Shown here piece after piece: positions 18,261 through 27,827 of a stretch of 64,000 nucleotides of DNA. The DNA comes from UBA2040 sp963977135. GTDB lineage: Bacteria; Bacteroidota; Bacteroidia; Flavobacteriales_D; Crocinitomicaceae. The notes beneath the pieces are model-generated. The model searched no databases and was not told the DNA's origin. It worked only from the letters and a program-made list of their open reading frames with translations. The stretch spans positions 40,911-104,910 of the forward strand of contig CAXBNN010000011.1 of the NCBI GenBank assembly GCA_963977135.1, written 5' to 3'. A program made the translations under genes and the position numbers. Positions within the stretch are counted from its first letter, which is position 1. Each line of letters opens with the position of its first letter.

Positions 18261-19604
18261 TTAAATTCCAGTATAATTCTGTGGAGTAATCGTTTTCAAT
18301 TTTGCTCTTACCTCATCAGAAACTTTCAAGTTATCAATAAACTCGTGAACAGATGCTTTTGTAACCGCTTCATTCTTCCGCGTTAATCCTTTCAATGCTT
18401 CATATGGTTCTTCAAAACCAATGCTTCTGAGGACAGTTTGAATCGCTTCGGCAACCACTGCCCAGTTGCGTTCCAAGTCTGCTTCAATAGCAGCTTCGTT
18501 CAACAACAATTTATTCAAACCATTCAAAGTAGATTTCATTGCAATAAAAGTATGCGCAAAAGGCATTCCTATTGTTCTGAGAACAGTTGAATCCGTCAAA
18601 TCTCGTTGCAGTCTAGAAACTGGGAGTTTTTCAGATAAATGTCCAAAAAGTGCGTTTGCAACTCCAATATTTCCTTCTGAATTTTCGAAATCAATTGGGT
18701 TAACCTTATGTGGCATAGCGCTAGACCCAATTTCTCCTTCTTTCAATTTTTGCTTGAAATAGTCCATGGAAATATAGGTCCACATATCTCGATTCAAATC
18801 TAGAATGATGGTGTTGATTCTTCTAAGAACATCAAAAAGTGCGGCTAAATTATCGTAATGATCAATTTGCGTTGTTGTCTGAGAGCGATCCAATCCCAGG
18901 TTGTTATTTACAAAGTTATTTGCAAATTTCACCCAATCATGATTTGGAAATGCGATGTGATGTGCATTGAAGTTCCCTGTTGCTCCACCAAATTTAGATG
19001 AATAAGGTGTTGTTTCCAATTGAGCCATTTGAACTTGCAATCGTTCAACATAAACTTTAATTTCTTTACCCAAACGAGTTGGCGAAGCTGGCTGACCGTG
19101 TGTTCTAGCCAACATCGGAATATCTTTCCATTCGTTTTGAAACTCAATCAATTTATCAACCATTGATTTCAAAAGCGGCAGATAGGTCTGTGAAATTGCT
19201 TCTTTAAGTGAAAGTGGAATACTCGTGTTGTTAATGTCTTGCGACGTCAAACCAAAATGAACGAACTCCAAATATTGGTTCAAGTTCAATTCACGCATTT
19301 TTTCTTTCACGAAATATTCAACCGCTTTAACATCATGGTTGGTGATTTTCTCTTTGTCTTTAATCCAATTCGCATCGGCCTCAGAAAAGTTTGTGCAAAT
19401 AGCTTCCAAAGCAGGAATTTTATCCTTTGGAAAATCTGACATGCCTTCTATTCCCTCAACTGCCAAGGCAATCAAATATTTGACTTCAACAATTACACGA
19501 TATTTTATCAATGCAAATTCCGAAAAAAACGGACGAAGTTCTGATGTTTTGCCGTGGTAACGACCATCGATAGGTGAAATTGCTGTGAGAGAATTTAGTT
19601 CCAT
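18261..19604 (-). CDS. purB: Adenylosuccinate lyase
   Basis: A 447-residue fumarase/aspartase-superfamily enzyme that acts twice in purine synthesis, releasing fumarate from SAICAR and from adenylosuccinate. The signature loop SSAMPHKVNPIDFENSEGN, the THGQPASPTRLGKE histidine motif, FVHFGLTSQDINNTS and DLTDSTVLRTIG are all present. Length matches the long bacterial class (about 455). It stands alone between convergent and divergent neighbours. Confidence 0.96.
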   Translation of the reverse strand: MELNSLTAISPIDGRYHGKTSELRPFFSEFALIKYRVIVEVKYLIALAVEGIEGMSDFPKDKIPALEAICTNFSEADANWIKDKEKITNHDVKAVEYFVKEKMRELNLNQYLEFVHFGLTSQDINNTSIPLSLKEAISQTYLPLLKSMVDKLIEFQNEWKDIPMLARTHGQPASPTRLGKEIKVYVERLQVQMAQLETTPYSSKFGGATGNFNAHHIAFPNHDWVKFANNFVNNNLGLDRSQTTTQIDHYDNLAALFDVLRRINTIILDLNRDMWTYISMDYFKQKLKEGEIGSSAMPHKVNPIDFENSEGNIGVANALFGHLSEKLPVSRLQRDLTDSTVLRTIGMPFAHTFIAMKSTLNGLNKLLLNEAAIEADLERNWAVVAEAIQTVLRSIGFEEPYEALKGLTRKNEAVTKASVHEFIDNLKVSDEVRAKLKTITPQNYTGI

Positions 19605-19695
19605 GTTTTAGTTTTATTGATTATCAGTTATTTAACCTAAATCACCGGTAAAAAAGAAAGCGCAAAGATAGTAAATTATTGTCGAATTAAAATTT

Positions 19696-19716
19696 GGATT
19701 GCGGATTGCGGATTGC
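19696..19716. repeat. Three exact tandem copies of GGATTGC
   Basis: A 7-bp unit repeated three times without a gap, in the 188-base spacer between purB and the LamG protein gene. It is one of several iterated short-word repeats in the intergenic gaps of this window. Confidence 0.8.
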
Positions 19717-19726
19717 GGGAAATAAA

Positions 19727-19770
19727 AAAAGTTAATCCTCAGCTGAATAAGAAACTGAAGATTAACTTTT
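19727..19770 (-). terminator. Terminator of the LamG T9SS protein gene
   Basis: AAAAGTTAATC (19727-19737) pairs perfectly with GATTAACTTTT (19760-19770); an inner CAG/CTG extends the stem. Read on the minus strand it ends in a T-run. Confidence 0.8.
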
Positions 19771-19792
19771 AAATATTTAGATGATGAATTTC

Positions 19793-21514
19793 TTATTTCT
19801 TCATCCAACGGAAATTCATTTCTTCTTTCGCATCGAATAAACAAACATATTCCCCGCTAGGTAAATTTTGAACATCTAGTTCATTTAACCCTTCTTTAAG
19901 AATTACAATTTTCACCAATTCACCTTTCAGGTTGATAATTCGAATTTGGCTGTTCTCCATCACAGGTTTAACAATGATATTTAATTGATCAATTGATGGA
20001 TTTGGATACCACTTTACAGACTCACTTCCAAGTTCGATTAAACCTGTGAAATCAAGCTGTAAAACTAGAGTTATCGTGCTATCACATCCTGCCGAATTCA
20101 GAACTATTTGAGTATAGGTTCCTGACGAAGAATAAGTTGTTCCATTCAACACATACTGATCCAAAGCATTAATATTCAATGTAGACGAAGTTGGTTGATT
20201 TACGGTAACAACAACTGAATCAGCTCCTGGGCAATTGAATCCATTCGAACCAGTTACAGTATAAGTTGTCGTGCTTGTTGGATTGAAAGTAATATTATTG
20301 AATACGCCATTATTCCAAGTCAAAAAATTACCGCCTGAGGCAGAAAGTGTAACTGATGACCCCGCACAAATACTTGTATCATTCCCTGCATTAATTACAG
20401 GACTTGGGTTGATAAAAATTGAAACATTGTCAGACTGAGTGCAACCTGCAGCATTGGTTCCTACTACTGAATAAGTTCCTACAATAGTTGGTATAAATGG
20501 GACAGCGTTCGTCACTCCGTTGTTCCAAACATAGCTGATTCCACCTGTTGCTGTTAATGTTACAGAATCGCCATCACAGATCGTTTGACTAAGTCCTGCA
20601 TCAATGGAAATTGGCGTAATAGATACTACGACATCATCCCAAGCAGAACAGCCTGCGGCATCAACACCAGTTACAACATAGGTTTTAGTTGTCGTAGGGT
20701 TAAAACTTGTTCCATTTGTAATTCCTTGATTCCAAATATAAGTACTCGCTCCTGAACCATTTAAAGTTATGCTTTGACCTGCGCAAATTGTTGTGTCACT
20801 GCCTGCACCAATACCTGTTAAAGTATTCGTTTCGTTATATAAATCAGAAATTTCACAAGCCGTTAATGCCCTATCCCAAATTCCTAAATCATCCATACTC
20901 CCATTGAAATAACCTCCAGAAATTCCTTTTCCTACGTATAGTGGCAAATTCGCTGAGGTTACACCAGTATAGGTGAATGTATTCGTTCCCTCAAGCACAC
21001 CATTTCTATAATGGGACATCGCTCCAGCATCGTAGACCATTACATAATGTTCCCAAGTCCCAGTATTCAATCCGGTTGTCGGGGCATTGATCCATGCTGA
21101 CTGTTGTTTATTGGTTGCAAATGTCATACTGGAACCTCCGCCTTGCCAAAGCCAAATAAAATTTCCAGCAGCACTAGATCCATGAATTAATGCCACTCCA
21201 CCAGTTGCATTTGGTTTAGTCATCCAAACAGAGATTGTAAAACTTCCAGTTGATGTTAAAACGAAGTTTTGCGTATTTCTGCTCATTGATTGGTTAGTAC
21301 CATTAAAAGAATACGCAGAATTAGGAATGCCATTATGATCAATTGTTAAAAGTGCCCCGCTGTTGGTCAAATGACTCGCGTAAGAACTAACATCATTCGT
21401 ATTTCCAGAAAAAGGATAATAACCTCTCAATCCGTTCTGAGGAACATAACTTGGAATTTGAGAAAATGATAAAGTCGAAAGTAAAGTAAAAATTAGTAGA
21501 AGAGTTTTTTTCAT
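19793..21514 (-). CDS. Secreted LamG-domain protein with three Ig/PKD-like repeats and T9SS tail
   Basis: A 573-residue secreted protein. Signal peptide at 1-18; LamG/concanavalin-like domain at about 28-225 (GLRGYYPFSGNTND, SFTISVWM, MDDLGIWDRALT). Three tandem 70-80-residue repeats follow, each with DTTICAGQSITL- and YIWNQG-type motifs. An unpaired region comes next, and then a T9SS type A sorting tail (KWYPNPSIDQLNI ... NLPSGEYVCLFD). It is expected to be exported by the type IX system and attached to or released from the surface. A carbohydrate- or protein-binding adhesin is the likely role. It stands alone with its own terminator. Confidence 0.85.
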   Translation of the reverse strand: MKKTLLLIFTLLSTLSFSQIPSYVPQNGLRGYYPFSGNTNDVSSYASHLTNSGALLTIDHNGIPNSAYSFNGTNQSMSRNTQNFVLTSTGSFTISVWMTKPNATGGVALIHGSSAAGNFIWLWQGGGSSMTFATNKQQSAWINAPTTGLNTGTWEHYVMVYDAGAMSHYRNGVLEGTNTFTYTGVTSANLPLYVGKGISGGYFNGSMDDLGIWDRALTACEISDLYNETNTLTGIGAGSDTTICAGQSITLNGSGASTYIWNQGITNGTSFNPTTTKTYVVTGVDAAGCSAWDDVVVSITPISIDAGLSQTICDGDSVTLTATGGISYVWNNGVTNAVPFIPTIVGTYSVVGTNAAGCTQSDNVSIFINPSPVINAGNDTSICAGSSVTLSASGGNFLTWNNGVFNNITFNPTSTTTYTVTGSNGFNCPGADSVVVTVNQPTSSTLNINALDQYVLNGTTYSSSGTYTQIVLNSAGCDSTITLVLQLDFTGLIELGSESVKWYPNPSIDQLNIIVKPVMENSQIRIINLKGELVKIVILKEGLNELDVQNLPSGEYVCLFDAKEEMNFRWMKK

Positions 21515-21649
21515 ATTTTTTTGATTTGAATGGCTAAGATATTAATTTCTATTTTTTTTAAGAATTTTGAATTCTTATCTAACACATTAACCGTTAGAAT
21601 AGAAAAATTCAACAACTCTAAAGTGGTAATGAACTTCTAATAAAAAAGC

Positions 21650-21657
21650 TACTTTTG
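21650..21657 (+). promoter_or_regulatory. -7 element TACTTTTG five bases before the truA start
   Basis: The box fits TAnnTTTG and ends five bases before the GTG, so the predicted transcription start falls at the start codon. Confidence 0.5.
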
Positions 21658-21662
21658 TCGAA

Positions 21663-22400
21663 GTGAAAAGAATTGCTGTAAAAATCGCCTACCGAGGCAT
21701 AACATTTCATGGATGGCAGCGCCAGCCAAGAGAAATTTCTGTTCAAGAAACGATAGAGGAAAGTTTGTTCAAATTACTCGGCAAAAGGGAAAAATATCCA
21801 ATTGTTGGGTGTGGACGAACAGATACTGGTGTACATGCTAGCGAATATTTTTTTCATGTCGATGTGCCGAAGGAAACAGATTTACAGGATTTGGGCCACA
21901 AGCTCAATCGAGTTGTCGGTTCGGAAATTGTTATCAAAGAAATGAAAGAAGTTGCTTCTGATTGGCATGCTCGTTTCGATGCAAAAAAACGAACGTATCA
22001 TTATTTCATTCATCGTGAAAAAGATCCATTTATCACGGACGAAAGTGTATACGTTCCAGGGCCATTGGACTTCGGCAAAATGAACGAAGCATGTCAATAT
22101 TTGATGGGTAAACAAGATTTCACCTCGCTTTCCAAATTACATACGGATGTTAAAACAAACATCTGCACAGTCTCAGAAGCCAAATGGGTTCAGATGAACG
22201 AAACGCGTTTTTATTTCGAAATTTCTGCCGATCGTTTCCTTCGCAATATGGTTCGCGCAACTGTAGGAACACTTTTGGAAATTGGTCAAGGAAAAATGGA
22301 ACCTTCAGAAATGAAAACTATCCTAGAAAAAATGGATCGCGGAGCTGCTTCACAATCGGCACCTGGGCAAGGGTTGTTTTTGTGCGGGGTTGAGTATTGA
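21663..22400 (+). CDS. truA: tRNA pseudouridine(38-40) synthase TruA
   Basis: A 245-residue pseudouridine synthase that modifies the tRNA anticodon stem-loop. The catalytic Asp lies in VGCGRTDTGVHASE (about residue 52); HARFDAKKRTYHYFIH and FLRNMVRATVGTLLEIG are family hallmarks. The start is GTG; no in-frame ATG fits before VKIAYRG. It is monocistronic and convergent with tyrS. Confidence 0.95.
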   Translation: MKRIAVKIAYRGITFHGWQRQPREISVQETIEESLFKLLGKREKYPIVGCGRTDTGVHASEYFFHVDVPKETDLQDLGHKLNRVVGSEIVIKEMKEVASDWHARFDAKKRTYHYFIHREKDPFITDESVYVPGPLDFGKMNEACQYLMGKQDFTSLSKLHTDVKTNICTVSEAKWVQMNETRFYFEISADRFLRNMVRATVGTLLEIGQGKMEPSEMKTILEKMDRGAASQSAPGQGLFLCGVEY

Positions 22401-22413
22401 TTGGGAAGTTCTT

Positions 22414-22466
22414 GAGTGTAGAGTTGTAGTGTAAAAATCCATTTTACACTCTCCACTTTAACACTT
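22414..22466. repeat. Imperfect inverted repeat of iterated GTGTA/GAGT words between truA and tyrS
   Basis: The arm at 22414-22438 (GAGTGTAGAG...) is largely complementary to 22441-22466. Each arm contains near-repeated 7-10-base words. It could form a hairpin and act as a bidirectional terminator between the convergent genes, but the T-run is poor. Confidence 0.6.
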
Positions 22467-22475
22467 TTCACTTCA

Positions 22476-23756
22476 TTATTTCACCACCAAAATATAATTA
22501 TTCTTCTTCCCTTTCCCCAGCAAAACGTATTTGTCGTTGATTAAAGTTTCTGGAGTAATTATACAGTCCTCTCCTACTTTTTCTTTGTTTACAGAAATGG
22601 CATTTCCTTTGAGTTCTCTTTTCGCTTCACCGTTTGAGGCTAAAAATCCTGTTTTACTAGAAAGTGCATCCACGATAGTCATTCCGTTTTCTATATCTGA
22701 ACGATCGACTTCGGCTGTTGGGACTCCATCAAAAATGGCAAAGAAATTCTTTTCAGATAATTTTTTCAAATCATCAGCTGTCGATTTTCCAAAGAGAATG
22801 TTGCTTGCCGCAATGGCTATTTCTAATTCTTCTTTACCGTGAACACGCTCTGTAATATCTTCCGCGACTGCTTTTTGCAATTTTCGCATGTGTGGTTCAG
22901 CTCGATGTTCAGCAATTAATTTATCAATCCCATCTTTTTCTAAAAGGGTAAATATCTTAATGTAATTTTCTGAATCCGAATCGCTTGCGTTCAACCAAAA
23001 CTGGTAAAACTCATATGGCGTAGTTCTATTAGCATCTAACCAAACTGCACCAGACGCTGTTTTTCCAAACTTGGTACCGTCTGCTTTTTTGATTAATGGA
23101 GTTGTAACTGCGTATGCTTCATTTCCACTTTTCCGACGAATCAATTCTGTTCCTGTTACAATATTTCCCCATTGGTCAGATCCACCCAATTGAACGATGC
23201 AATTTTTGTGTTCGTTCAGCCAGTAGAAATCATAACCTTGAACCAATTGGTAGGAGAATTCTGTAAAGGACAATCCAGTTTCCAAACGCTTTTTTACTGA
23301 ATCTTTCGCCATCATGTAGTTCACAGTGATGTGTTTTCCTACGTCACGAATGAAATCCAAGAAGTTCATATTTTTGAACCAATCGTAATTGTTCACCATT
23401 TCGGCGCCCGTTTCACTATCGTTGAAATCTAAAAAACGAGACAATTGATCTTTCACACATTGAACATTGTGGTCCAAAGTTGAGCTATCCAATAAATTTC
23501 TTTCATCTGATTTTCCAGAAGGATCGCCAACCATTCCTGTTGCTCCGCCAACTAAGGCAAAAGGTTTGTGTCCCGCACGTTGAAAGTGAACCAAAGTCAT
23601 AATTTGCACAAGATGGCCAACGTGCAGTGAATCCGCAGTTGGGTCAAAACCAATATAACCAGAACGAACCTGCTTGTTCAAAGCTTCTTCCGTACCCGGC
23701 ATCATGTCGTGTATCATTCCTCTCCACTGCAGTTCAGCGATAAAATTCTTTGGCAT
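22476..23756 (-). CDS. tyrS: Tyrosyl-tRNA synthetase
   Basis: A 426-residue class I aminoacyl-tRNA synthetase. The HIGH motif appears as HVGH in GFDPTADSLHVGHLV, the KMSKS loop as KFGKT, and the tyrosine pocket motif YDFYWLNEHKNCIVQLGGSDQW (split) is intact. A C-terminal S4 RNA-binding domain covers about 355-426 (ISVNKEKVGED). It is transcribed from a promoter about 140 bases upstream, with an inverted repeat lying in its leader. Confidence 0.96.
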   Translation of the reverse strand: MPKNFIAELQWRGMIHDMMPGTEEALNKQVRSGYIGFDPTADSLHVGHLVQIMTLVHFQRAGHKPFALVGGATGMVGDPSGKSDERNLLDSSTLDHNVQCVKDQLSRFLDFNDSETGAEMVNNYDWFKNMNFLDFIRDVGKHITVNYMMAKDSVKKRLETGLSFTEFSYQLVQGYDFYWLNEHKNCIVQLGGSDQWGNIVTGTELIRRKSGNEAYAVTTPLIKKADGTKFGKTASGAVWLDANRTTPYEFYQFWLNASDSDSENYIKIFTLLEKDGIDKLIAEHRAEPHMRKLQKAVAEDITERVHGKEELEIAIAASNILFGKSTADDLKKLSEKNFFAIFDGVPTAEVDRSDIENGMTIVDALSSKTGFLASNGEAKRELKGNAISVNKEKVGEDCIITPETLINDKYVLLGKGKKNNYILVVK

Positions 23757-23779
23757 TACATTTTAGATATTAGGATGGT

Positions 23780-23848
23780 AGGACTTTAGGACTCAAGACA
23801 TTATTTTTCGACGAAATCGTTATAAAGTCTTGGCATCACAAAAGTCCT
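23780..23848. repeat. AGGACT-type inverted repeat in the tyrS leader
   Basis: AGGACTTTAGGACTCAAGAC at 23780-23799 is partly complementary to 23827-23848 (GTCTTGG ... AAAGTCCT). Related AGGACT words occur at 28283-28350 and 28700-28770. The rest of the 319-base gap 23757-24075 holds the tyrS promoter and a terminator. Confidence 0.6.
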
Positions 23849-23895
23849 TCTATCTCATTATTATTTTCTTGGCAATTACTTTGCGTACCTAAATG

Positions 23896-23924
23896 CAAAA
23901 ATAATAGATTAGAACATAAAACAA
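23896..23924 (-). promoter_or_regulatory. Promoter of tyrS
   Basis: On the minus strand TTG (23924-23922), 18 bases, then TATTTTTG (23903-23896). The predicted leader is about 135 bases and includes the AGGACT inverted repeat. Confidence 0.55.
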
Positions 23925-24019
23925 TGATTCTAACATGTTCAATTAGACTTTACTCGAATTGAAAAATGACTTTTGAACAAAATGAATACGAAAGAATACA
24001 TCAATTACGGATTAACAAA

Positions 24020-24056
24020 AAAAATCCTCTTCCAAAAAATTGAAAGAGGATTGATG
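24020..24056 (-). terminator. Terminator of the haloperoxidase-like gene
   Basis: AATCCTCTT (24023-24031) pairs with AAGAGGATT (24044-24052). On the minus strand the stem is followed by eight Ts. Confidence 0.85.
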
Positions 24057-24075
24057 AAAAATAAAGTAGTGGTAT

Positions 24076-25620
24076 TTACTTTTTTACAAAGTTCTTAGTA
24101 ATTAACTTGGTTTGGTCTGAACTAATAACCTTAACGTTATACATACCTGGAGATAAATTGCTGACATCAAAAGTGTTTAAATTTCCACTTTCAAAATTCA
24201 TGCTTTGCCCCATTAGGTTATAAATTTCGATTGAATAATTTTCAATTCCGGAAACCATGATTTTTAGATCATTTTCTGCTGGATTAGGATAAAGTTTGAT
24301 ACTCGTTTGTTCAGCAATTGCCTCTTCAAGTGAAAGTGTTACTTGATCAAATAGAGCATTAATATTTGCCCCTACACCTCTACCTGTTGTTAGTCCAATT
24401 TCATTTCCAAACTCGTAGTGAATTCCACCATAGAGTCTTGAAATAGCTGCCTCTTCGGCAGCTTCATTAAAAGAATTAAATGAACGAGGACCACCAAAAT
24501 TAGAACCGTGTGCACTATCGATAAACGAATAAGAAGTACCTAAATAATCTTCCATAATTGCTTCCATAGCGCCTGATTGAGAAGAGTGTCCACTAGAGTA
24601 TTCAGGAAAAGGTGGAGTTTGAACCAAAGGAACCCAATTAGAGTCAATATTATCATTTATATAACCTATTGGTCGAATACAGTTGTATAAGTATTTCGTT
24701 TTCCAACATGCTCTAAAAGCATCCGCAAGTGCCATTCCCATTTTTGCGTATTGTAAAGTGGCAGTTTCGAGTGATGCATTCTCAAAAATCAATATGTTCT
24801 TAAGCATAGCCATACTATGACCTGGAGGAGAAAAAGTCCCTCCGCCATCGGCCCAGTATTGTGCTATTATGACTTGACCTGGAGTATTATTTGTAGATTG
24901 TAAATAAACATCATTTGCATAATTATAAAAAGCAGAACCAGGGGATGTTGAAAATGCTGGTGGAGGCCCCGGAATAGTGCTTACCATATTGTCTAATACG
25001 AAAGGTCTATTATTTCCCCATTGCGGTTGTAATGCCAATTGTCCTGTCAAAGGAACCCACAACCCCGCACCAACAGGCGGTACATATGAAGTTGGGAAAT
25101 TAGAATTGTAACCTTGATGTCCACCATCATTTTTAGAATATAGAAATATATCATTCGCAATATTTTCTCCGTATAGTTTTGAGTCGGCGTATACAGATGC
25201 TGAAACTTGAGATTGAAAAATTACGTTGTACGAATTCTTGTAGGCATGCAGGATAGCCTTATTTGCTTGGCTAGCATTCGCCCATAAACTATCAATTATT
25301 ACGGCCAACACATTATTGGCTACTGTCGGCCAATGATAAACAGCTCCCGAACTGATCGGCGTTACAGATTGAAATTGAGGAAGTTTATTCACGAAACTGA
25401 TATTGTTTGGCATACCATTCACGATTGCTTCGTAAAGCGCTAGGCCTGTATAACCAAAGGCTCTAGAAGCAACCGGTGGAGTAAATCCTGGAGTTTCTTT
25501 CGTAAGCTTCAATGTAAAATCAAAGTATTTGTTGGGAACTTCGGCTGAATAAGTATTTGCTATTTGAGCGTTCAAATTGTACAACATAAATGTTGAACAC
25601 AGAAGTAGAAGTGTTTTCAT
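24076..25620 (-). CDS. Secreted vanadium-haloperoxidase/PAP2-superfamily protein with T9SS tail
   Basis: A 514-residue secreted protein. Signal peptide at 1-18; the middle carries the three parts of the vanadate/phosphate pocket seen in vanadium haloperoxidases and PAP2 phosphatases: KTKYLYNCIRP, PEYSSGHSSQSGA and RLYGGIHYEFGNEIG. The C-terminus is a T9SS type A sorting tail (IKLYPNPAENDLKI ... NLSPGMYNVKV). It may halogenate organics or act as a phosphatase at the cell surface; the sequence does not decide between them. Monocistronic. Confidence 0.85.
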   Translation of the reverse strand: MKTLLLLCSTFMLYNLNAQIANTYSAEVPNKYFDFTLKLTKETPGFTPPVASRAFGYTGLALYEAIVNGMPNNISFVNKLPQFQSVTPISSGAVYHWPTVANNVLAVIIDSLWANASQANKAILHAYKNSYNVIFQSQVSASVYADSKLYGENIANDIFLYSKNDGGHQGYNSNFPTSYVPPVGAGLWVPLTGQLALQPQWGNNRPFVLDNMVSTIPGPPPAFSTSPGSAFYNYANDVYLQSTNNTPGQVIIAQYWADGGGTFSPPGHSMAMLKNILIFENASLETATLQYAKMGMALADAFRACWKTKYLYNCIRPIGYINDNIDSNWVPLVQTPPFPEYSSGHSSQSGAMEAIMEDYLGTSYSFIDSAHGSNFGGPRSFNSFNEAAEEAAISRLYGGIHYEFGNEIGLTTGRGVGANINALFDQVTLSLEEAIAEQTSIKLYPNPAENDLKIMVSGIENYSIEIYNLMGQSMNFESGNLNTFDVSNLSPGMYNVKVISSDQTKLITKNFVKK

Positions 25621-25832
25621 AATAATGTAGTTTTCAGCGAATTTATTAAATAAAACTTGTTAATAAAAATTTTTTTTTACTGCTTCAAGATTTAAAAGGA
25701 AATACGTGCACATTTAGAGTTTTAAAAACCCTGTGTTACTAATAAAATGAAAAGGGCCTATTTACAAAATACGGATATTGGGAACCGCCAAAAAACCAGT
25801 TAAAATAATTAATAACAAGTGTTTAAGTCAAT

Positions 25833-26741
25833 TTATTTTTTACTTGTCAATTCTTTAAACACTTCCTCTAAACGTTTTTCTTCAACACGAAGCGTGAGCA
25901 CGAGTAATTTATTTTCTTGGGCGAATTGGGCGATTTGTTTTCTTAAATCTACGTTGGCACTTCCTTCGAATAACCAGCCCTCGCCAACTTTTTCTACTTT
26001 TCTTACGTTGGTGATTTTCGTCAAACGAGATTTTGAAAGTTCTCCTTCGAATTCAGCATAAATGGTGATTACTTGTCCTTCTGCATGCTGTAATTCACTT
26101 GTTTTACCGTCCGCAACGATCTCACCTTTATTGATGATAACAACACGGTCACAAATTGCTTCTACTTCCTGCATGATATGCGTAGATAGCATAACTGTTT
26201 TTTCTTTCCCGATTTTTTTAATCAACTCACGAATTTCAACCAATTGATTCGGATCCAATCCTGATGTTGGTTCATCCAAAATCAATACTTCCGGATCGTG
26301 AATAATTGCTTGAGCAAGACCTACACGCTGACGATAACCTTTGGAAAGCATTCCTATTTTTTTGTTTTGCTCTATTTCCAATCCGACAGCTTTAATCATT
26401 TCGGCAACGCGCGCTTTTACATTTTTGATTTTGTAAATATTTCCCACGAAAGTCAAATACTCTTTCACGTACATATCAAGGTAAAGTGGATTGTTTTCCG
26501 GCAAATAACCTATCAACCTTCTTGTGTCCAACGAATCCACGTCAACTAACTTACCGCAAACTTTCACTTCACCACTTGTGGATGGAATGAATCCTGTAAT
26601 AATTTTCATCGTTGTCGATTTTCCAGCACCATTCGGACCTAAAAAACCAACTATCTCACCTTTTTTCACTTCAAAAGAAATGGAATTTACAGCTGCTTGT
26701 TCGCCATAAAATTTGGTCAGATTTTTTACCTCAATTGACAT
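25833..26741 (-). CDS. gldA: ABC transporter ATP-binding protein, GldA-like (gliding motility)
   Basis: A 302-residue ATPase: Walker A GPNGAGKST (about 35-43), signature LSKGYRQR, Walker B VLILDEP, switch His in STHIMQEVE. The C-terminal 80 residues (VEEKRLEEVFKELT) resemble GldA. GldA works with GldF and GldG in flavobacterial gliding, but these partners are not adjacent here, so a general ABC-2 exporter ATPase cannot be excluded. A TATCTTCG box lies on the minus strand at 26767-26760. Confidence 0.8.
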   Translation of the reverse strand: MSIEVKNLTKFYGEQAAVNSISFEVKKGEIVGFLGPNGAGKSTTMKIITGFIPSTSGEVKVCGKLVDVDSLDTRRLIGYLPENNPLYLDMYVKEYLTFVGNIYKIKNVKARVAEMIKAVGLEIEQNKKIGMLSKGYRQRVGLAQAIIHDPEVLILDEPTSGLDPNQLVEIRELIKKIGKEKTVMLSTHIMQEVEAICDRVVIINKGEIVADGKTSELQHAEGQVITIYAEFEGELSKSRLTKITNVRKVEKVGEGWLFEGSANVDLRKQIAQFAQENKLLVLTLRVEEKRLEEVFKELTSKK

Positions 26742-26785
26742 GTACTTTGTTTTGAGGAGCGAAGATAATGAAAATCAAACTGACA

Positions 26786-26858
26786 TTTGACTGTTGACTT
26801 TCACTTTTGACTTTAATTCTTCTGTTAAGAGTCAAAGGTCGACAGCCAATGGTCAAAA
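26786..26858. repeat. TTGACT-word inverted repeat between gldA and rsgA
   Basis: The left arm (26786-26814) holds three TTGACT-like words. The right arm (26828-26858) holds the complements GTCAAAGGTCGACAGCC and GGTCAA. Same build as the other iterated-word repeats of this window. Confidence 0.6.
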
Positions 26859-26876
26859 TAAGTATCTTTGTTCCCG

Positions 26877-27827
26877 ATGTCAATGCAAGCAAAAGTTTTA
26901 AAGTCTACAGGGAAGTTTTACAATGTTCTTTTACCGAATGGTGAACCTGTTCTTTGTCGAATACGCGGAAAAATTAGACTTTCTGGATTAAAAACCACAA
27001 ACCCAGTTGCTGTTGGCGACGAAGTAATTATCGACGATCAATTTGATGATGAAGGCCGTGGAATGATTATCGATGTGATGCCCAGAAAGAATTACATCGT
27101 TCGTAAATCGACAAATTTGAGCAAGCAAATGCAAATTTTAGCTGCCAATGTCGATAGAGCATATTTAATGGTCACCTTGCATTCACCAAATACGCATTTA
27201 GCTTTTATCGATCGGTTTTTAGTGTCGACTGAATCGTTTCGAATTCCTTGTACTTTGCTTTTTAATAAAATTGATCAGTACAGTGAAAAAGACATGATCA
27301 AAATCGACGAGTACATCGCAAAATACGAGGCAATTGGTTATCCATGTTACAAAATTTCAACTTTTGATGAGAAATCCGTAGACTTTTTACGCAAAGAAAT
27401 TTATGGTCAACAAGTGATGATAGGTGGACATTCTGGAGTTGGAAAAAGCTCTTTGATAAATGCTTTAGACGCCTCCATTTCAGCTAGAATTGGTGAGATT
27501 TCACAATCGCATTCTCAAGGTCAGCACACCACAACTTTTGCAGAAATGTTTCCACTTGAATCTGGTGGATTTATTGTTGATACACCTGGAATACGAGCAT
27601 TTGGAATTATCGAAATCGAGAAAGAACATATTGGTCATTATTTCAAAGAAATACGTGAATTGATGGATGGTTGCAAATTCAACAATTGCAAACACATAAA
27701 TGAACCGCATTGTGCAGTAAAAGAGGCTTTGAAAGAAGGAAAAATTGCTGCTAGTCGATACGATAGTTATTGGCAAATGATGATGGAAGATCCGAATGAT
27801 AATTACAGGAAAAATATTTACGGATGA
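26877..27827 (+). CDS. rsgA: Ribosome small-subunit GTPase RsgA
   Basis: A 316-residue circularly permuted GTPase that checks late 30S maturation. N-terminal OB fold (about 1-75), then NKID (G4), the P-loop GGHSGVGKSSLINAL, DTPG (G3), and a C-terminal zinc knuckle CKFNNCKHINEPHC. ATG 26877 is preferred to TTG 26868, because TATCTTTG at 26863-26870 is the -7 element and must lie outside the mRNA. The stop overlaps the dtd start by four bases. Confidence 0.95.
   Translation: MSMQAKVLKSTGKFYNVLLPNGEPVLCRIRGKIRLSGLKTTNPVAVGDEVIIDDQFDDEGRGMIIDVMPRKNYIVRKSTNLSKQMQILAANVDRAYLMVTLHSPNTHLAFIDRFLVSTESFRIPCTLLFNKIDQYSEKDMIKIDEYIAKYEAIGYPCYKISTFDEKSVDFLRKEIYGQQVMIGGHSGVGKSSLINALDASISARIGEISQSHSQGQHTTTFAEMFPLESGGFIVDTPGIRAFGIIEIEKEHIGHYFKEIRELMDGCKFNNCKHINEPHCAVKEALKEGKIAASRYDSYWQMMMEDPNDNYRKNIYG

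Noticed and set aside
19632..19844. 70-codon open frame overlapping the LamG protein gene
   Set aside because: It crosses a terminator and the GGATTGC repeats and has no recognisable features.
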